A stretch of 64,000 bases of DNA from Chitinophaga rupis. GTDB taxonomy: Bacteria; Bacteroidota; Bacteroidia; Chitinophagales; Chitinophagaceae. This document shows positions 38,909 through 47,627 of this stretch, in pieces. How positions within the stretch are numbered: position 1 is the stretch's first letter; each line of letters opens with the position of its first letter. The stretch spans positions 434,001 to 498,000 of the forward strand of contig NZ_FOBB01000001.1 of the NCBI RefSeq assembly GCF_900109685.1. Reading direction: 5' to 3'. The notes under the pieces are model-generated. The model did not search any database. It saw only the letters and a list, made by a program, of their open reading frames with translations, and was not told the DNA's origin. Both the position numbers and the translations under genes were made by a program.

Positions 38909-41287
38909 ATGCGGCAATGGATGGTTCGTAAGAAATGGTGGCTGCTGGGTGCTGCAGTGTTGCTCATCGCTTATTATTTCCTGTTACCTTCCAAACTATT
39001 TACCACTCCCACCTCTTATGTGATCGAAGATGCCAATGGCGAGCTGTTAAGCGCTACAATAGCGGCAGACGGGCAATGGCGTTTCCCCGTTGCCAATACT
39101 GTTCCGGATAAATTTGCCCAATGTATCACCACGTACGAGGATAAACGTTTTTATTACCACTGGGGAGTAGACCCGCTGGCGCTGGGCAGGGCCATTAAAC
39201 AAAACCTGGGCCGTCATAAAGTAGTAAGCGGCGGCAGCACTATTACCATGCAGGTAATACGGCTGGCGCGTAATAAACCGCGCAACATCTGGCAAAAGCT
39301 GGTAGAGGCTGTACTGGCCACCCGCCTGGAATTTTCCTTTTCCAAGAAAAAGATCTTAGCCTTATATGCCGGTAACGCCCCTTTTGGCGGTAACGTAGTA
39401 GGGCTGGAAGCCGCTGCCTGGCGTTATTACGGCCGTAGCGCACAACAGCTTTCCTGGGGCGAGATGGCCGCACTGGCCGTACTGCCCAATAGCCCGGCGC
39501 TGGTGCACCCTGGCCGTAACCGACAAACGTTAATGAATAAACGTAACCAGCTGCTGGATAAATTATACCTGCAGCATCGTATCGACAGCCTTAGCTGCCG
39601 CCTGGCCAAGCTGGAGCCCCTGCCGGAACAACCCTTGCCCTTGCCGCAATGGGCGCCGCATTTGCTGGATCATTTCCGGCAGGATGCAGTGCAGCAAAAA
39701 CAGCAGGGTACCACCCGCATCCGCACCACCGTAGAAGCCGATCTGCAACGCAATGTAACCGGCATTATAGAACGTTACCAGCGCCAGTACAAAGCCAATG
39801 GTATCAACAATGCCGCAGCCATTGTACTGGATGTGGAAACCGGCAATACCCTTGCTTATGTTGGCAACATTTACAACCCTGCTGATCCGGAGCTGGAAAG
39901 CCATGTGGATGTGATACAGGCTCCCCGTAGCCCCGGCAGCACATTAAAGCCGGTATTATATGCCGCCATGCTGAATGATGGTTTGCTGTTACCGCATACC
40001 TTAGTACCCGATATTCCCACGCAAATTGCCGGCTACACCCCGCAGAACTTTGACCTGGGTTACGATGGTGCAGTACCCGCATCACGCGCGCTTTCCCGTT
40101 CCCTGAACATACCGGCCGTACGTATGCTACAGCAATACCGTTATGAACGTTTTCATGCGCTGCTGAAAAAAATGGGCATTACCACACTTAATCGCCCGGC
40201 AGATCATTACGGTCTGTCAATGATATTAGGCGGCGGCGAAACCACTTTGTGGGAAATGAGCGGTATGTATGCCAGCATGGCCCGTACCCTGCTGCACCAG
40301 GACCAATACAAAGGCAAATATGACCCGGACGATATACATGGCCCCAATTATGTAAAAGGTGTACAGCGCCCCTCTGAGCATACGCTTAGCAACACGGGTG
40401 TGTTAGATGCAGGCGCTATCTGGTACGCCTTTCAGGCTATGGAAGAAGTAATGCGCCCGGGTGAGGAATTATTATGGCAGCAATTCTCCTCCTCCCAGCG
40501 GGTAGCCTGGAAAACCGGTACCAGCTTTGGTTTCCGGGATGGATGGGCGCTTGGCATTACCCCGCAATATGTGGTAGGCGTATGGGTAGGTAATGCAGAT
40601 GGGGAAGGCCGCCCGGGGCTGATAGGCGTGGCCACCGCAGCACCGGTAATGTTCGACATATTCCGCCTGCTGCATACCAGCGGCTGGTTTGCCACCCCCT
40701 ATAATAAGCTGCGTAAAATTGAAGTATGCCGCCAGAGCGGTTACCGCGCCGGTGATGCCTGTCCGGATAAAGATTCTTTATGGGTGCCCGTGGCCGGGTT
40801 AAGAACAGGTGTATGTCCTTATCACCAGCTCATTCACCTGGATCATACCGGCCAGTGGCGGGTTACGGCCAACTGTGAAGCGCCGGACCAGATGCAGCAC
40901 AAGCCCTGGTTTGTACTGCCGCCTTCTATGGAATTTTACTATCGCTCCAAAAATAATTACCAGCCCCTGCCCCCTTATAAGCCAGAATGCCTGGCCACAC
41001 TAACGCAGGACAAAGCGCCCATGGAGCTTATTTACCCCCGCCCCAATACCCGCATTTTTGTACCCATTGAAATTGACGGTCAGCCGGGGCAAACCATTTT
41101 CACCGCTACCCACCGCGATGCCAATGCGCATATTTACTGGCACCTGGATAATACCTATGTAGGCGCCACTACAGAGTTTCACCAGATGGCGCTGCATCCT
41201 GCGCCCGGTAAGCATACTATTACATTAGTAGATGAGGATGGAGAGGAAGTTAAAACGGAGTTTGAGATACTGGCAAAGGAAAAATAA
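38909..41287 (+). CDS. pbpC: Penicillin-binding protein 1C
   Basis: 792 residues. An N-terminal membrane anchor (about 8-27) is followed by the glycosyltransferase 51 domain with catalytic 'EDKRFYYHWGVDPLALGRA' and 'GGSTITMQVIRL'. The transpeptidase has SxxK 'PGSTLKPVLYA' (Ser344, Lys347), SxN 'SRSLNIPAVRML' and 'KTGTSFGFRDGWALG'. The C-terminal PBP1C-specific beta-domain has paired cysteines ('CRQSGYRAGDACPD', 'GVCPYH'). It builds and cross-links peptidoglycan. The A2M-PbpC pairing is widely conserved and is read as coupling wall repair to protease defence. Confidence 0.95.
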   Translation: MRQWMVRKKWWLLGAAVLLIAYYFLLPSKLFTTPTSYVIEDANGELLSATIAADGQWRFPVANTVPDKFAQCITTYEDKRFYYHWGVDPLALGRAIKQNLGRHKVVSGGSTITMQVIRLARNKPRNIWQKLVEAVLATRLEFSFSKKKILALYAGNAPFGGNVVGLEAAAWRYYGRSAQQLSWGEMAALAVLPNSPALVHPGRNRQTLMNKRNQLLDKLYLQHRIDSLSCRLAKLEPLPEQPLPLPQWAPHLLDHFRQDAVQQKQQGTTRIRTTVEADLQRNVTGIIERYQRQYKANGINNAAAIVLDVETGNTLAYVGNIYNPADPELESHVDVIQAPRSPGSTLKPVLYAAMLNDGLLLPHTLVPDIPTQIAGYTPQNFDLGYDGAVPASRALSRSLNIPAVRMLQQYRYERFHALLKKMGITTLNRPADHYGLSMILGGGETTLWEMSGMYASMARTLLHQDQYKGKYDPDDIHGPNYVKGVQRPSEHTLSNTGVLDAGAIWYAFQAMEEVMRPGEELLWQQFSSSQRVAWKTGTSFGFRDGWALGITPQYVVGVWVGNADGEGRPGLIGVATAAPVMFDIFRLLHTSGWFATPYNKLRKIEVCRQSGYRAGDACPDKDSLWVPVAGLRTGVCPYHQLIHLDHTGQWRVTANCEAPDQMQHKPWFVLPPSMEFYYRSKNNYQPLPPYKPECLATLTQDKAPMELIYPRPNTRIFVPIEIDGQPGQTIFTATHRDANAHIYWHLDNTYVGATTEFHQMALHPAPGKHTITLVDEDGEEVKTEFEILAKEK

Positions 41288-41358
41288 GAATATGCGAATG
41301 TGCAGCGCATCTTTTCACCGGCACATCAGCACATTAAACTCATTTGCACATCTGCACA
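41288..41358. repeat. Intergenic repeats of GCACATC/GCACATT words
   Basis: GCACATCAGCACATT, then GCACATCTGCACATC, between the convergent pbpC and rarA genes. No hairpin with a T-run is seen, so termination here is unclear. Confidence 0.45.
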
Positions 41359-42615
41359 TCAATACCCGTACTTCTCTTTCCACATTGCTTTCAGATACCG
41401 CCGCAGCTCATCCTCCCGTGCATTCTTCCCGGGATCATAGAGCTTGGTACCCGCTATTTCATCCGGTAAATATTCCTGGGCTTCAAAATTGTTTTCGAAA
41501 TCATGGGAGTACTTGTAGTTCTTTCCATACCCCTGATCCTTCATCAATTTCGTAGGGGCGTTACGGATATGCAGCGGCACCGGCAGGTCGCCGGTTTGGG
41601 ATACAATAGCCTGCGCAGCACCAATAGCCATGTAAGAGGCATTGCTCTTGGGCGACGATGCCAGGTAAGTAGCGCACTGGGAAAGAATGATCCTGGCCTC
41701 CGGGTGGCCAATCAGGTTCACCGCCTGGAAACAGTTGGTGGCCAGCAATAGCGCGTTAGGGTTAGCATTGCCAATATCTTCCGATGCCAGTATCACCATA
41801 CGGCGGGCAATGAATTTTACATCCTCCCCACCCGCTATCATGCGCGCCAGCCAGTATACGGCCCCGTTAGGATCGCTGCCGCGGATGGATTTAATGAAGG
41901 CGGAAATAATATCATAGTGCTGTTCCCCCGCCTTATCATAAATAGCAATACGCTGCTGTGCAATTTCCATCACCTTTTCATCGGTGATCACCACCGGGTC
42001 TTCCTGCAATGTATCTACTACCAGCTCAAACAGGTTTAACAGCTTACGGGCATCGCCGCCTGAAATATTCAGCAGCGCAGTGGTGTCTTTAATGTTGATG
42101 TTCTTTTCCCGCAGCCATTCATCTTTTTGCATGGCCTGCTGCAGCAGTTGCCGCAATTCCGGCTCTCCTAAAGGTTTCAGCACATATACCTGGCAGCGTG
42201 AGAGCAGGGCCGCATTCACCTCAAACGAAGGGTTTTCTGTAGTAGCGCCGATCAGGGTAATGATACCCTTTTCCACGGCGCCCAGTAAAGCATCCTGCTG
42301 GGATTTATTAAAGCGGTGTATCTCATCAATAAACAATACGGCATGGCCCTGCCTGCGGGCAATTTCTATCACTTCCCGCACTTCCTTTACGCCGGCAGAA
42401 ATGGCGCTCAATGTATAAAAGGGAACTTCCAGTGTATGGGCAACAATATTGGCGATAGTGGTTTTGCCTACGCCCGGCGGGCCCCACAGGATCATGGAAG
42501 GTATTTTGCCCTGCTGCAGCGCTTTACGCAAAATACTGCCTTCCCCGGTCAAATGCTCCTGCCCCACCAGCTCATCCAGTGTGGCCGGTCTTAAACGTTC
42601 TGCTAAAGGCTCCAT
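41359..42615 (-). CDS. rarA: Replication-associated recombination protein A (AAA+ ATPase)
   Basis: 418 residues. Begins 'PLAERLRPATLDELVGQEHLTGEG'. Walker A is 'GPPGVGKTTIANIVAHTL', Walker B 'AVLFIDEIHRFNKSQQDALL', sensor 1 'LIGATTENPSFEVNAALLSR' and sensor 2 'SGGDARKLLNLFELV'. The C-terminal MgsA part ('DKAGEQHYDIISAFIKSIRGSDPNGAVYWLARMI', 'YLPDEIAGTKLYDPG') is complete. It is a clamp-loader-like tetramer acting at stalled replication forks. Monocistronic. Confidence 0.96.
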   Translation of the reverse strand: MEPLAERLRPATLDELVGQEHLTGEGSILRKALQQGKIPSMILWGPPGVGKTTIANIVAHTLEVPFYTLSAISAGVKEVREVIEIARRQGHAVLFIDEIHRFNKSQQDALLGAVEKGIITLIGATTENPSFEVNAALLSRCQVYVLKPLGEPELRQLLQQAMQKDEWLREKNINIKDTTALLNISGGDARKLLNLFELVVDTLQEDPVVITDEKVMEIAQQRIAIYDKAGEQHYDIISAFIKSIRGSDPNGAVYWLARMIAGGEDVKFIARRMVILASEDIGNANPNALLLATNCFQAVNLIGHPEARIILSQCATYLASSPKSNASYMAIGAAQAIVSQTGDLPVPLHIRNAPTKLMKDQGYGKNYKYSHDFENNFEAQEYLPDEIAGTKLYDPGKNAREDELRRYLKAMWKEKYGY

Positions 42616-42768
42616 TATAAATAGTTATTAGTCGTAAGTTGGCAGTTTGCAGTTTTTTACCCTGGCCAATCACTGCATATTAAACTGACAACCAAAAATA
42701 TATCAACGCTAAAATGTTAAAAGTACAAAGAGCCTGCCAGCTCCTGCCCACTGCCAGCTAAAGACTGC

Positions 42769-43260
42769 TCACTTATTTTTTTCCTGCCACTGTCTCAGGT
42801 AGCCAAAAGATAAAGCACAGTTGACCAGCACACCGGCAGCATGCAGCACCAGCACGATCACTAAACCGGTCATTAAGCTGCGCATAGCCCGCAGGCTGGG
42901 CGCCGGCTGGTTTTTAGGCAGCTGCTTCATGGCTTCCTGCAACATTTCATCCAGGTGTATAAGGCCATAAATACCATTAGTGATCAGCATCACGGCGTAA
43001 AAAATAGCCATGAACCCCATAATGCGGATGCCGCCTGGTGTATTGGATTTCAGGGGTTTGGCAGGGTCTTTCAGGCTTTGCTGCAGGGAAAGGCTTAACA
43101 CGCTGTGGATCACTACCGATCCGGTTAACAATACAAAAATAAGCACCGCTGATAAAGCCGGTGTAACCAGTAAAGCCAACAACATTATCAACACAAAAAA
43201 GCCTGCCACCAGTAAGCTGATAATACTTAGAAACCTGAATAATCCGAACTTCGAAGACAT
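42769..43260 (-). CDS. Four-helix membrane protein, unknown
   Basis: 163 residues from the ATG at 43260. Hydrophobic segments lie near 8-30, 33-55, 77-97 and 128-150. Glycine-free loops and a short charged C-terminus are the only other marks. I do not recognise a family. It diverges from the M13 peptidase gene, with 138 bp between the starts. Confidence 0.65.
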   Translation of the reverse strand: MSSKFGLFRFLSIISLLVAGFFVLIMLLALLVTPALSAVLIFVLLTGSVVIHSVLSLSLQQSLKDPAKPLKSNTPGGIRIMGFMAIFYAVMLITNGIYGLIHLDEMLQEAMKQLPKNQPAPSLRAMRSLMTGLVIVLVLHAAGVLVNCALSFGYLRQWQEKNK

Positions 43261-43398
43261 CTGTACTCTTTTTATACTTACAAACCTAGCTAAATTAGTT
43301 GACAGTGAACCGGCTATCAAATTTTCCGGACTGTAACCGCCAAATCCATTAAATAATCTTTAATTCGTGTAAATTTAAAAACTAAACCTGTTTTACTT

Positions 43399-45453
43399 AT
43401 GAACAAAAAGCATGCTGTAAAGCTATTGTTGCTGGCAGCCATAACCTCATCTATGGCGGCCTGCAATTCACAAAGTACATCAGAGCAGGTGGCCACCGAC
43501 TCAACCAAAGTGCCCGCCTATGATCTGAGCTCCATAGACTCCAGCTACAAACCCTGTGACGACTTTGACAATTTTTCGAACGGCAACTGGAAAAAAAACA
43601 ACCCCATCCCCTCCACAGAAAGCCGTTGGGGCGCCTTTAATGTACTGGATAAAGAGAACAAGGAAGTAAGGTTAAAAGGCATTATAGCAGAGATCACCCA
43701 GCAAACAGAACTTAAAAAAGGTACGGAAGAACAACAGATCGCTGATTATTACAGATCATTCCTGGACACCGCTACCATTGAAAAGCTGGGCATTACACCT
43801 TTGCAACCCTATCTTGATAAGATCAATGGGATCAAAACACTGGATGACTGGTCTAAAGTAAGCGGCGAATTACAGAAGATGGGCATTCCCACTTTTGAAA
43901 TGTTCGGTATAGATGCTGATGCCCGCAACAGCACCATGAATGCATTATACGCTTCACAGGGTGGCTTAAGCTTACGCGAAAGAAGCTATTATGACCGTAC
44001 GGATTCCAACACCGTAAATGTGCGGAAACAGTTTGTATCCCATGTAGATACTATGTTCCAGATGGCTGGTTTCCCCGATAAGAACCCCGGAAAAACCCTG
44101 CTGGATTTTGAAACCAAACTGGCAAAGCTGCAGCTCACCAACGTACAGCGCCGCGACCCGGTTAAAACCTACAATAAAGTTGCTTTCAGCGAGCTGAAAA
44201 CACTGGCCCCCCAATTCAACTGGGAATCTTATGCCAGCGAGCAGGGTATTAAAAGTGATACCGTTATCGTTGAAGATAAACCTTACGTTAAGAACGCCGG
44301 CGCGCTGCTGAAAGCCACCCCGCTGGAAACGCTGAAGATGTACACCCGCTGGCAGCTGCTGAGCCACTTCGCCAGCTTCCTGCCTAAGAAATTTGATGAC
44401 GCCAACTTCCGTTTCTACGCTACCGTAATGAGCGGTCAGAAAGAGCAGAAGAAACGTACTGAAAGGGCCATCCGCTCTACAGACGGTACTTTAGGCATGC
44501 CCCTGGGTAAATTATTTGCCAAGAAATATTTCCCGGAAAGCTCCAAGCAGAAAGTTTCTGATATGATCGAAAATGTACGTAAAGTATATGGAGAAAGAAT
44601 TGACAAGCTGACCTGGATGAGCGACTCCACTAAAAAAATGGCGCATAAAAAGCTGGCCTCCTTTACCTATAAGATCGGTTATCCTGATAAATGGAAAGAT
44701 TATTCTTCCATCAAGATCGGCCCCGGCACCCTCATTGAAAATCTGGTTGCTGCTGCTTACTACGATAACAATGAAGCAGTAGCCAAAATAGGCAAGCCGG
44801 TAGATAAGAAAGAATGGTTAATGACACCGCAAACCGTGAATGCTTACTACAACCCGCTGAATAATGAAGTAGTGTTCCCGGCCGGTATTCTGCAACCGCC
44901 CTTCTTTAACCCTAACGCGGATGATGCTATTAACTATGGTGGTATTATTGCGGTGATCGGCCATGAGTTTACCCATGGTTTTGACGACCAGGGCTCCCAG
45001 TTTGATGCAGATGGTAACCTGAAAAACTGGTGGGGCGCCGCTGACCGTGCAAACTTTGATAAGCTTACCAAACGTTATGTTGATTATTTCAGCACCATCG
45101 AAGCCCAACCGGGTTTCAAGATCAATGGCGCTTTAACCATTGGTGAAAACGTGGCTGACCTGGGTGGTTTAACCCTGGCCTACCATGCGCTGGAACAATC
45201 CTTTAATGGTAAAGAACCCGCTCCCATAGACGGTTACACCTGGAAACAGCGTTTCTTCCTGGGCTGGGCACAGGTATGGCATGGTAATACAACCGATGCT
45301 GCACTGCGCAACCAGATCCAGACGGATCCGCACTCCCCGGCCCGTTTCCGTATTAACGGCCCGCTGCCGCATATGAAAGAGTTCCAGGATGCCTGGGGCT
45401 GCACCAGCGGCAAAATGGTGCTGGCAGATACTGCCCGTGTGGTGATCTGGTAA
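43399..45453 (+). CDS. M13 family zinc metallopeptidase lipoprotein
   Basis: 684 residues. Lipobox 'SSMAACNSQ' near 15-20. N-terminal M13 domain ('PCDDFDNFSNGNWKKNNPIP', 'LRERSYYDRTDS'), then the catalytic domain: 'FFNPNADDAINYGGIIAVIGHEFTHGFDDQGSQFD' with zinc ligands His522 and His526 and base Glu523, and third ligand Glu583 in 'GENVADLGGLTLAY'. The C-terminal 'HSPARFRINGPLPHMKEFQDAWGC' is typical of neprilysin/PepO proteins. It degrades small peptides at the cell envelope. A strong terminator follows. Confidence 0.96.
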   Translation: MNKKHAVKLLLLAAITSSMAACNSQSTSEQVATDSTKVPAYDLSSIDSSYKPCDDFDNFSNGNWKKNNPIPSTESRWGAFNVLDKENKEVRLKGIIAEITQQTELKKGTEEQQIADYYRSFLDTATIEKLGITPLQPYLDKINGIKTLDDWSKVSGELQKMGIPTFEMFGIDADARNSTMNALYASQGGLSLRERSYYDRTDSNTVNVRKQFVSHVDTMFQMAGFPDKNPGKTLLDFETKLAKLQLTNVQRRDPVKTYNKVAFSELKTLAPQFNWESYASEQGIKSDTVIVEDKPYVKNAGALLKATPLETLKMYTRWQLLSHFASFLPKKFDDANFRFYATVMSGQKEQKKRTERAIRSTDGTLGMPLGKLFAKKYFPESSKQKVSDMIENVRKVYGERIDKLTWMSDSTKKMAHKKLASFTYKIGYPDKWKDYSSIKIGPGTLIENLVAAAYYDNNEAVAKIGKPVDKKEWLMTPQTVNAYYNPLNNEVVFPAGILQPPFFNPNADDAINYGGIIAVIGHEFTHGFDDQGSQFDADGNLKNWWGAADRANFDKLTKRYVDYFSTIEAQPGFKINGALTIGENVADLGGLTLAYHALEQSFNGKEPAPIDGYTWKQRFFLGWAQVWHGNTTDAALRNQIQTDPHSPARFRINGPLPHMKEFQDAWGCTSGKMVLADTARVVIW

Positions 45454-45470
45454 TTCCCGCTAATATGAAT

Positions 45471-45515
45471 CTCCGTGGCCCGCACAACAAGAGCTGTGCG
45501 GGCCACGGCTTTTTA
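45471..45515 (+). terminator. Strong intrinsic terminator after the M13 peptidase
   Basis: CCGTGGCCCGCACA (45473-45486) pairs over 14 bp with 45495-45508, followed by CTTTTT. Confidence 0.92.
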
Positions 45516-45549
45516 CCGTATATTTGTGGCGTTTTAAAAGATCAAGACT

Positions 45550-45774
45550 ATGCTGACGTTAGTGAAACAATACCGGAAAGAGCTGCGCAATATATTATTG
45601 TTTGCTGTGATCATAGCCCTGCTGCCTTACGCTCCGCAGGCTTTTCATTTCCTGGAAACCTTTACCGGCACCATGCTTTTGCTGGCTGCATTATGCGGTA
45701 CGGTGCTGGGTTTAAGCCTGAAACTGCATTACCGTATTACGGTGCTGCGCATTGCTAAAGAAGAGAACCTGTAA
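45550..45774 (+). CDS. Small two-helix membrane protein
   Basis: 74 residues with two hydrophobic segments (about 14-33 and 38-56) and basic ends (KQYRKELR, HYRITVLRIAKEENL). I know no family. The start (ATG 45550) and spacing of 12 bp to the next gene suggest an operon with the YHS lipoprotein. Short length makes this call moderate. Confidence 0.6.
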   Translation: MLTLVKQYRKELRNILLFAVIIALLPYAPQAFHFLETFTGTMLLLAALCGTVLGLSLKLHYRITVLRIAKEENL

Positions 45775-45786
45775 ATATTTTCCGCC

Positions 45787-46071
45787 ATGAAAAAATTATT
45801 ATATGCTTTTGCTGTTGCTGCCGGCTTAATGTCCTGCGGCAGTACTGCCAAACAAGCCCCCATGCAGGAAACGGCCATGGAAGATTCCACCGTTAGTGCA
45901 GTGACCCTCATTGCGTTGGGCAGAATGGGCGACCCCATCTGCGAAATGCCTTATGATACCAGCTATGTGGAATATAGCGTGTACAAAGGCGATACCGTGC
46001 ACTTCTGCTCTCCTACCTGCAAAGGCGTGTTTGATAAGAACCCGGAGAAATATGCCGCAAATCTGAAATAA
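45787..46071 (+). CDS. YHS-domain lipoprotein
   Basis: 94 residues. Lipobox 'GLMSCGS', then a short linker and a YHS domain: 'MGDPICEMPYDTSYVEYSVYKGDTVHFCSPTCKGVFDKNPEKYA'. The cysteines of D-P-I-C and F-C-S-P-T-C are in place. This TRASH/YHS fold binds metal ions and is found in heavy-metal and copper handling. It probably acts in the periplasm as a metal-binding accessory. No metal transporter is adjacent. Confidence 0.85.
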   Translation: MKKLLYAFAVAAGLMSCGSTAKQAPMQETAMEDSTVSAVTLIALGRMGDPICEMPYDTSYVEYSVYKGDTVHFCSPTCKGVFDKNPEKYAANLK

Positions 46072-46090
46072 TTCAGCTGACCACTTATAG

Positions 46091-46128
46091 CAAAAGGGCT
46101 GTGTTTCGTAGGAAGCACAGCCTTTTTT
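46091..46128 (+). terminator. Intrinsic terminator after the YHS gene
   Basis: GGCTGTG (46097-46103) pairs with CACAGCC (46116-46122), A-rich before, T6 after. It may also serve the convergent gene ending at 46148. Confidence 0.85.
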
Positions 46129-46147
46129 AATGATATATACATTTGTA

Positions 46148-47332
46148 TCAATCTCCGTTAAACCCTACATAAAAAGTAGAGGTCCAGTCACTGATGGAAG
46201 TATTGGCATCTGACACGATCCTGATCTGGATCAACGGCGCATAGCTGGGGCTTACACTGGTAGGCAGCAGCGGCGTTTGATCTACATAATAAGAGCCGGT
46301 ATTAGGTACATGAGATGCTAAGGTACCTTTCAATGATCCTTTTTCAAACAGGTACAGGGTAACCGTAGGCGTATTTACCAGGCTGCTGTTCCAGGTAACA
46401 TTGAAGCTGGCATGGGTCTGTGAAAAATGGTCGCCGCCAAAAATGCTGTAACCATACAGCGGCGTATATTTTCCTTCCGGGAAAGTGATCCAATGATCAT
46501 AGGTACCCCAGGGATACAGGTAGGCAGCGGCAATTTTATCGTAGCTGGAAAAGCCGCTCCAATTTAATACCACACCGCCGTTATACGGACCGGAGTTCAT
46601 TACGGAGCTAGGGTCGCTTGAAGGGGTGCCGGGTATGGGCGTACCAATACCTTCATCCGTATGCATTAATCCCAGTACATGTCCCAGCTCATGTGCAAAC
46701 AGGAATGTTTGTTTGCTGAGGCTGAGGCCTGCAGATAGGTTGGTATTTACCCGCACACGCCAGCCCGGCGCACCGGAAGAAGGAAATTCGCCTTTGGCAT
46801 AAGCGTCGATGGTATTATCCTGCAAAAAAGTTACATCTGCATACGGGCTGTTCACGGCCAGGTCAATAAAGGTGAAGTTGATCTTACTGTCAATGTCCTG
46901 CGCCCAGTGGCCTATGGCTTCCTGTATGCCTACTTCGTAAAATAAGTTCTTTAGTACAGGATCTACATACACTGCAATGTTCTCCACGTTAAAAGAAGAG
47001 ATCAGGGTGGGATACTGTAGCTGGTTTTCCTTCCCATTGCTGTCGTTACCGGTACGGGGTTTCTTACGTGCAAAATATTGCTCCACCTGTTGCAGGTCAG
47101 TAGCATTCTTTTTGAACAGCAGATCGCCGCTTACTTCGTAAAACCCGCCACGGTCTTTGATCTGATCATCGCGGAAACCAACGCTTTTTAAGGTAGCGTA
47201 CAGCTTTTCATCTTTTACCTGGGTAGTGGGGGTGGGATCTTCTTTTTTTTCAGTGGCATCTTTTTTACAGGATGCAATCAACAGGGCCAGGGCAAAGGCC
47301 AGGCTAAGGCGAAACAATTGTCGCGTCTTCAT
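46148..47332 (-). CDS. Matrixin-like zinc metalloprotease lipoprotein
   Basis: 394 residues. Lipobox 'LLIASCKK' (Cys22). The zinc-binding motif 'HELGHVLGLMH' (His214, His218, His224, Glu215) identifies a metzincin of matrixin/astacin-like type. The preceding 'AIGHWAQDIDSKINFTFIDL' and 'ADVTFLQ' are the usual matrixin strands. After the catalytic domain (about 100-290) there is a short beta-rich tail. It is likely secreted or surface-held and may digest extracellular protein. Whether it is regulated with the neighbouring T9SS protein is unknown. Confidence 0.85.
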   Translation of the reverse strand: MKTRQLFRLSLAFALALLIASCKKDATEKKEDPTPTTQVKDEKLYATLKSVGFRDDQIKDRGGFYEVSGDLLFKKNATDLQQVEQYFARKKPRTGNDSNGKENQLQYPTLISSFNVENIAVYVDPVLKNLFYEVGIQEAIGHWAQDIDSKINFTFIDLAVNSPYADVTFLQDNTIDAYAKGEFPSSGAPGWRVRVNTNLSAGLSLSKQTFLFAHELGHVLGLMHTDEGIGTPIPGTPSSDPSSVMNSGPYNGGVVLNWSGFSSYDKIAAAYLYPWGTYDHWITFPEGKYTPLYGYSIFGGDHFSQTHASFNVTWNSSLVNTPTVTLYLFEKGSLKGTLASHVPNTGSYYVDQTPLLPTSVSPSYAPLIQIRIVSDANTSISDWTSTFYVGFNGD

Positions 47333-47577
47333 AAGGGTTTTAATTTAAGGGTGATGGATAATGAGGGTTAAATGCTATAGGTTGTTTATTTAGATTTTGG
47401 GTTTGGGTTTGCAAATAGGGTAACTGGATTAATATAGTACTACTGAAGATAATTATTTAACAGCATTGCAGTTATAACAACAGGTTACCAAATTGTTAAT
47501 TGATCTGCTGCTTTGTGTAATTACAATGCAGGTATATAAACAAACTATAATTAAAAATATAGCACCCGGTCATTAAT
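47333..47577. other. Intergenic region upstream of the matrixin gene
   Basis: No ORF. AT-rich; it holds two heptamer-like words in 11-bp phase on the minus strand (TTAACAA, GTAACCT near 47485-47502), but no -7 box at the matching distance. I do not count it as a Pho-type promoter. Confidence 0.35.
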
Positions 47578-47612
47578 AAAAAAGCGCTCCGGCTTACACC
47601 GGAACGCTTTTC
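47578..47612 (-). terminator. Terminator of the T9SS gene operon
   Basis: AAAGCGCTCCGG and CCGGAACGCTTT enclose a 6-nt loop (47581-47610), with a T-run on the minus strand. It is almost identical to the hairpin at 51114-51144. Confidence 0.9.
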
Positions 47613-47627
47613 AACACCTAACCTGTA

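Noticed and set aside
47485..47502. Two Pho-like heptamers upstream of the matrixin gene
   Set aside because: Only two units and no TAnnTTTG box at 19 nt; not counted in the regulon.
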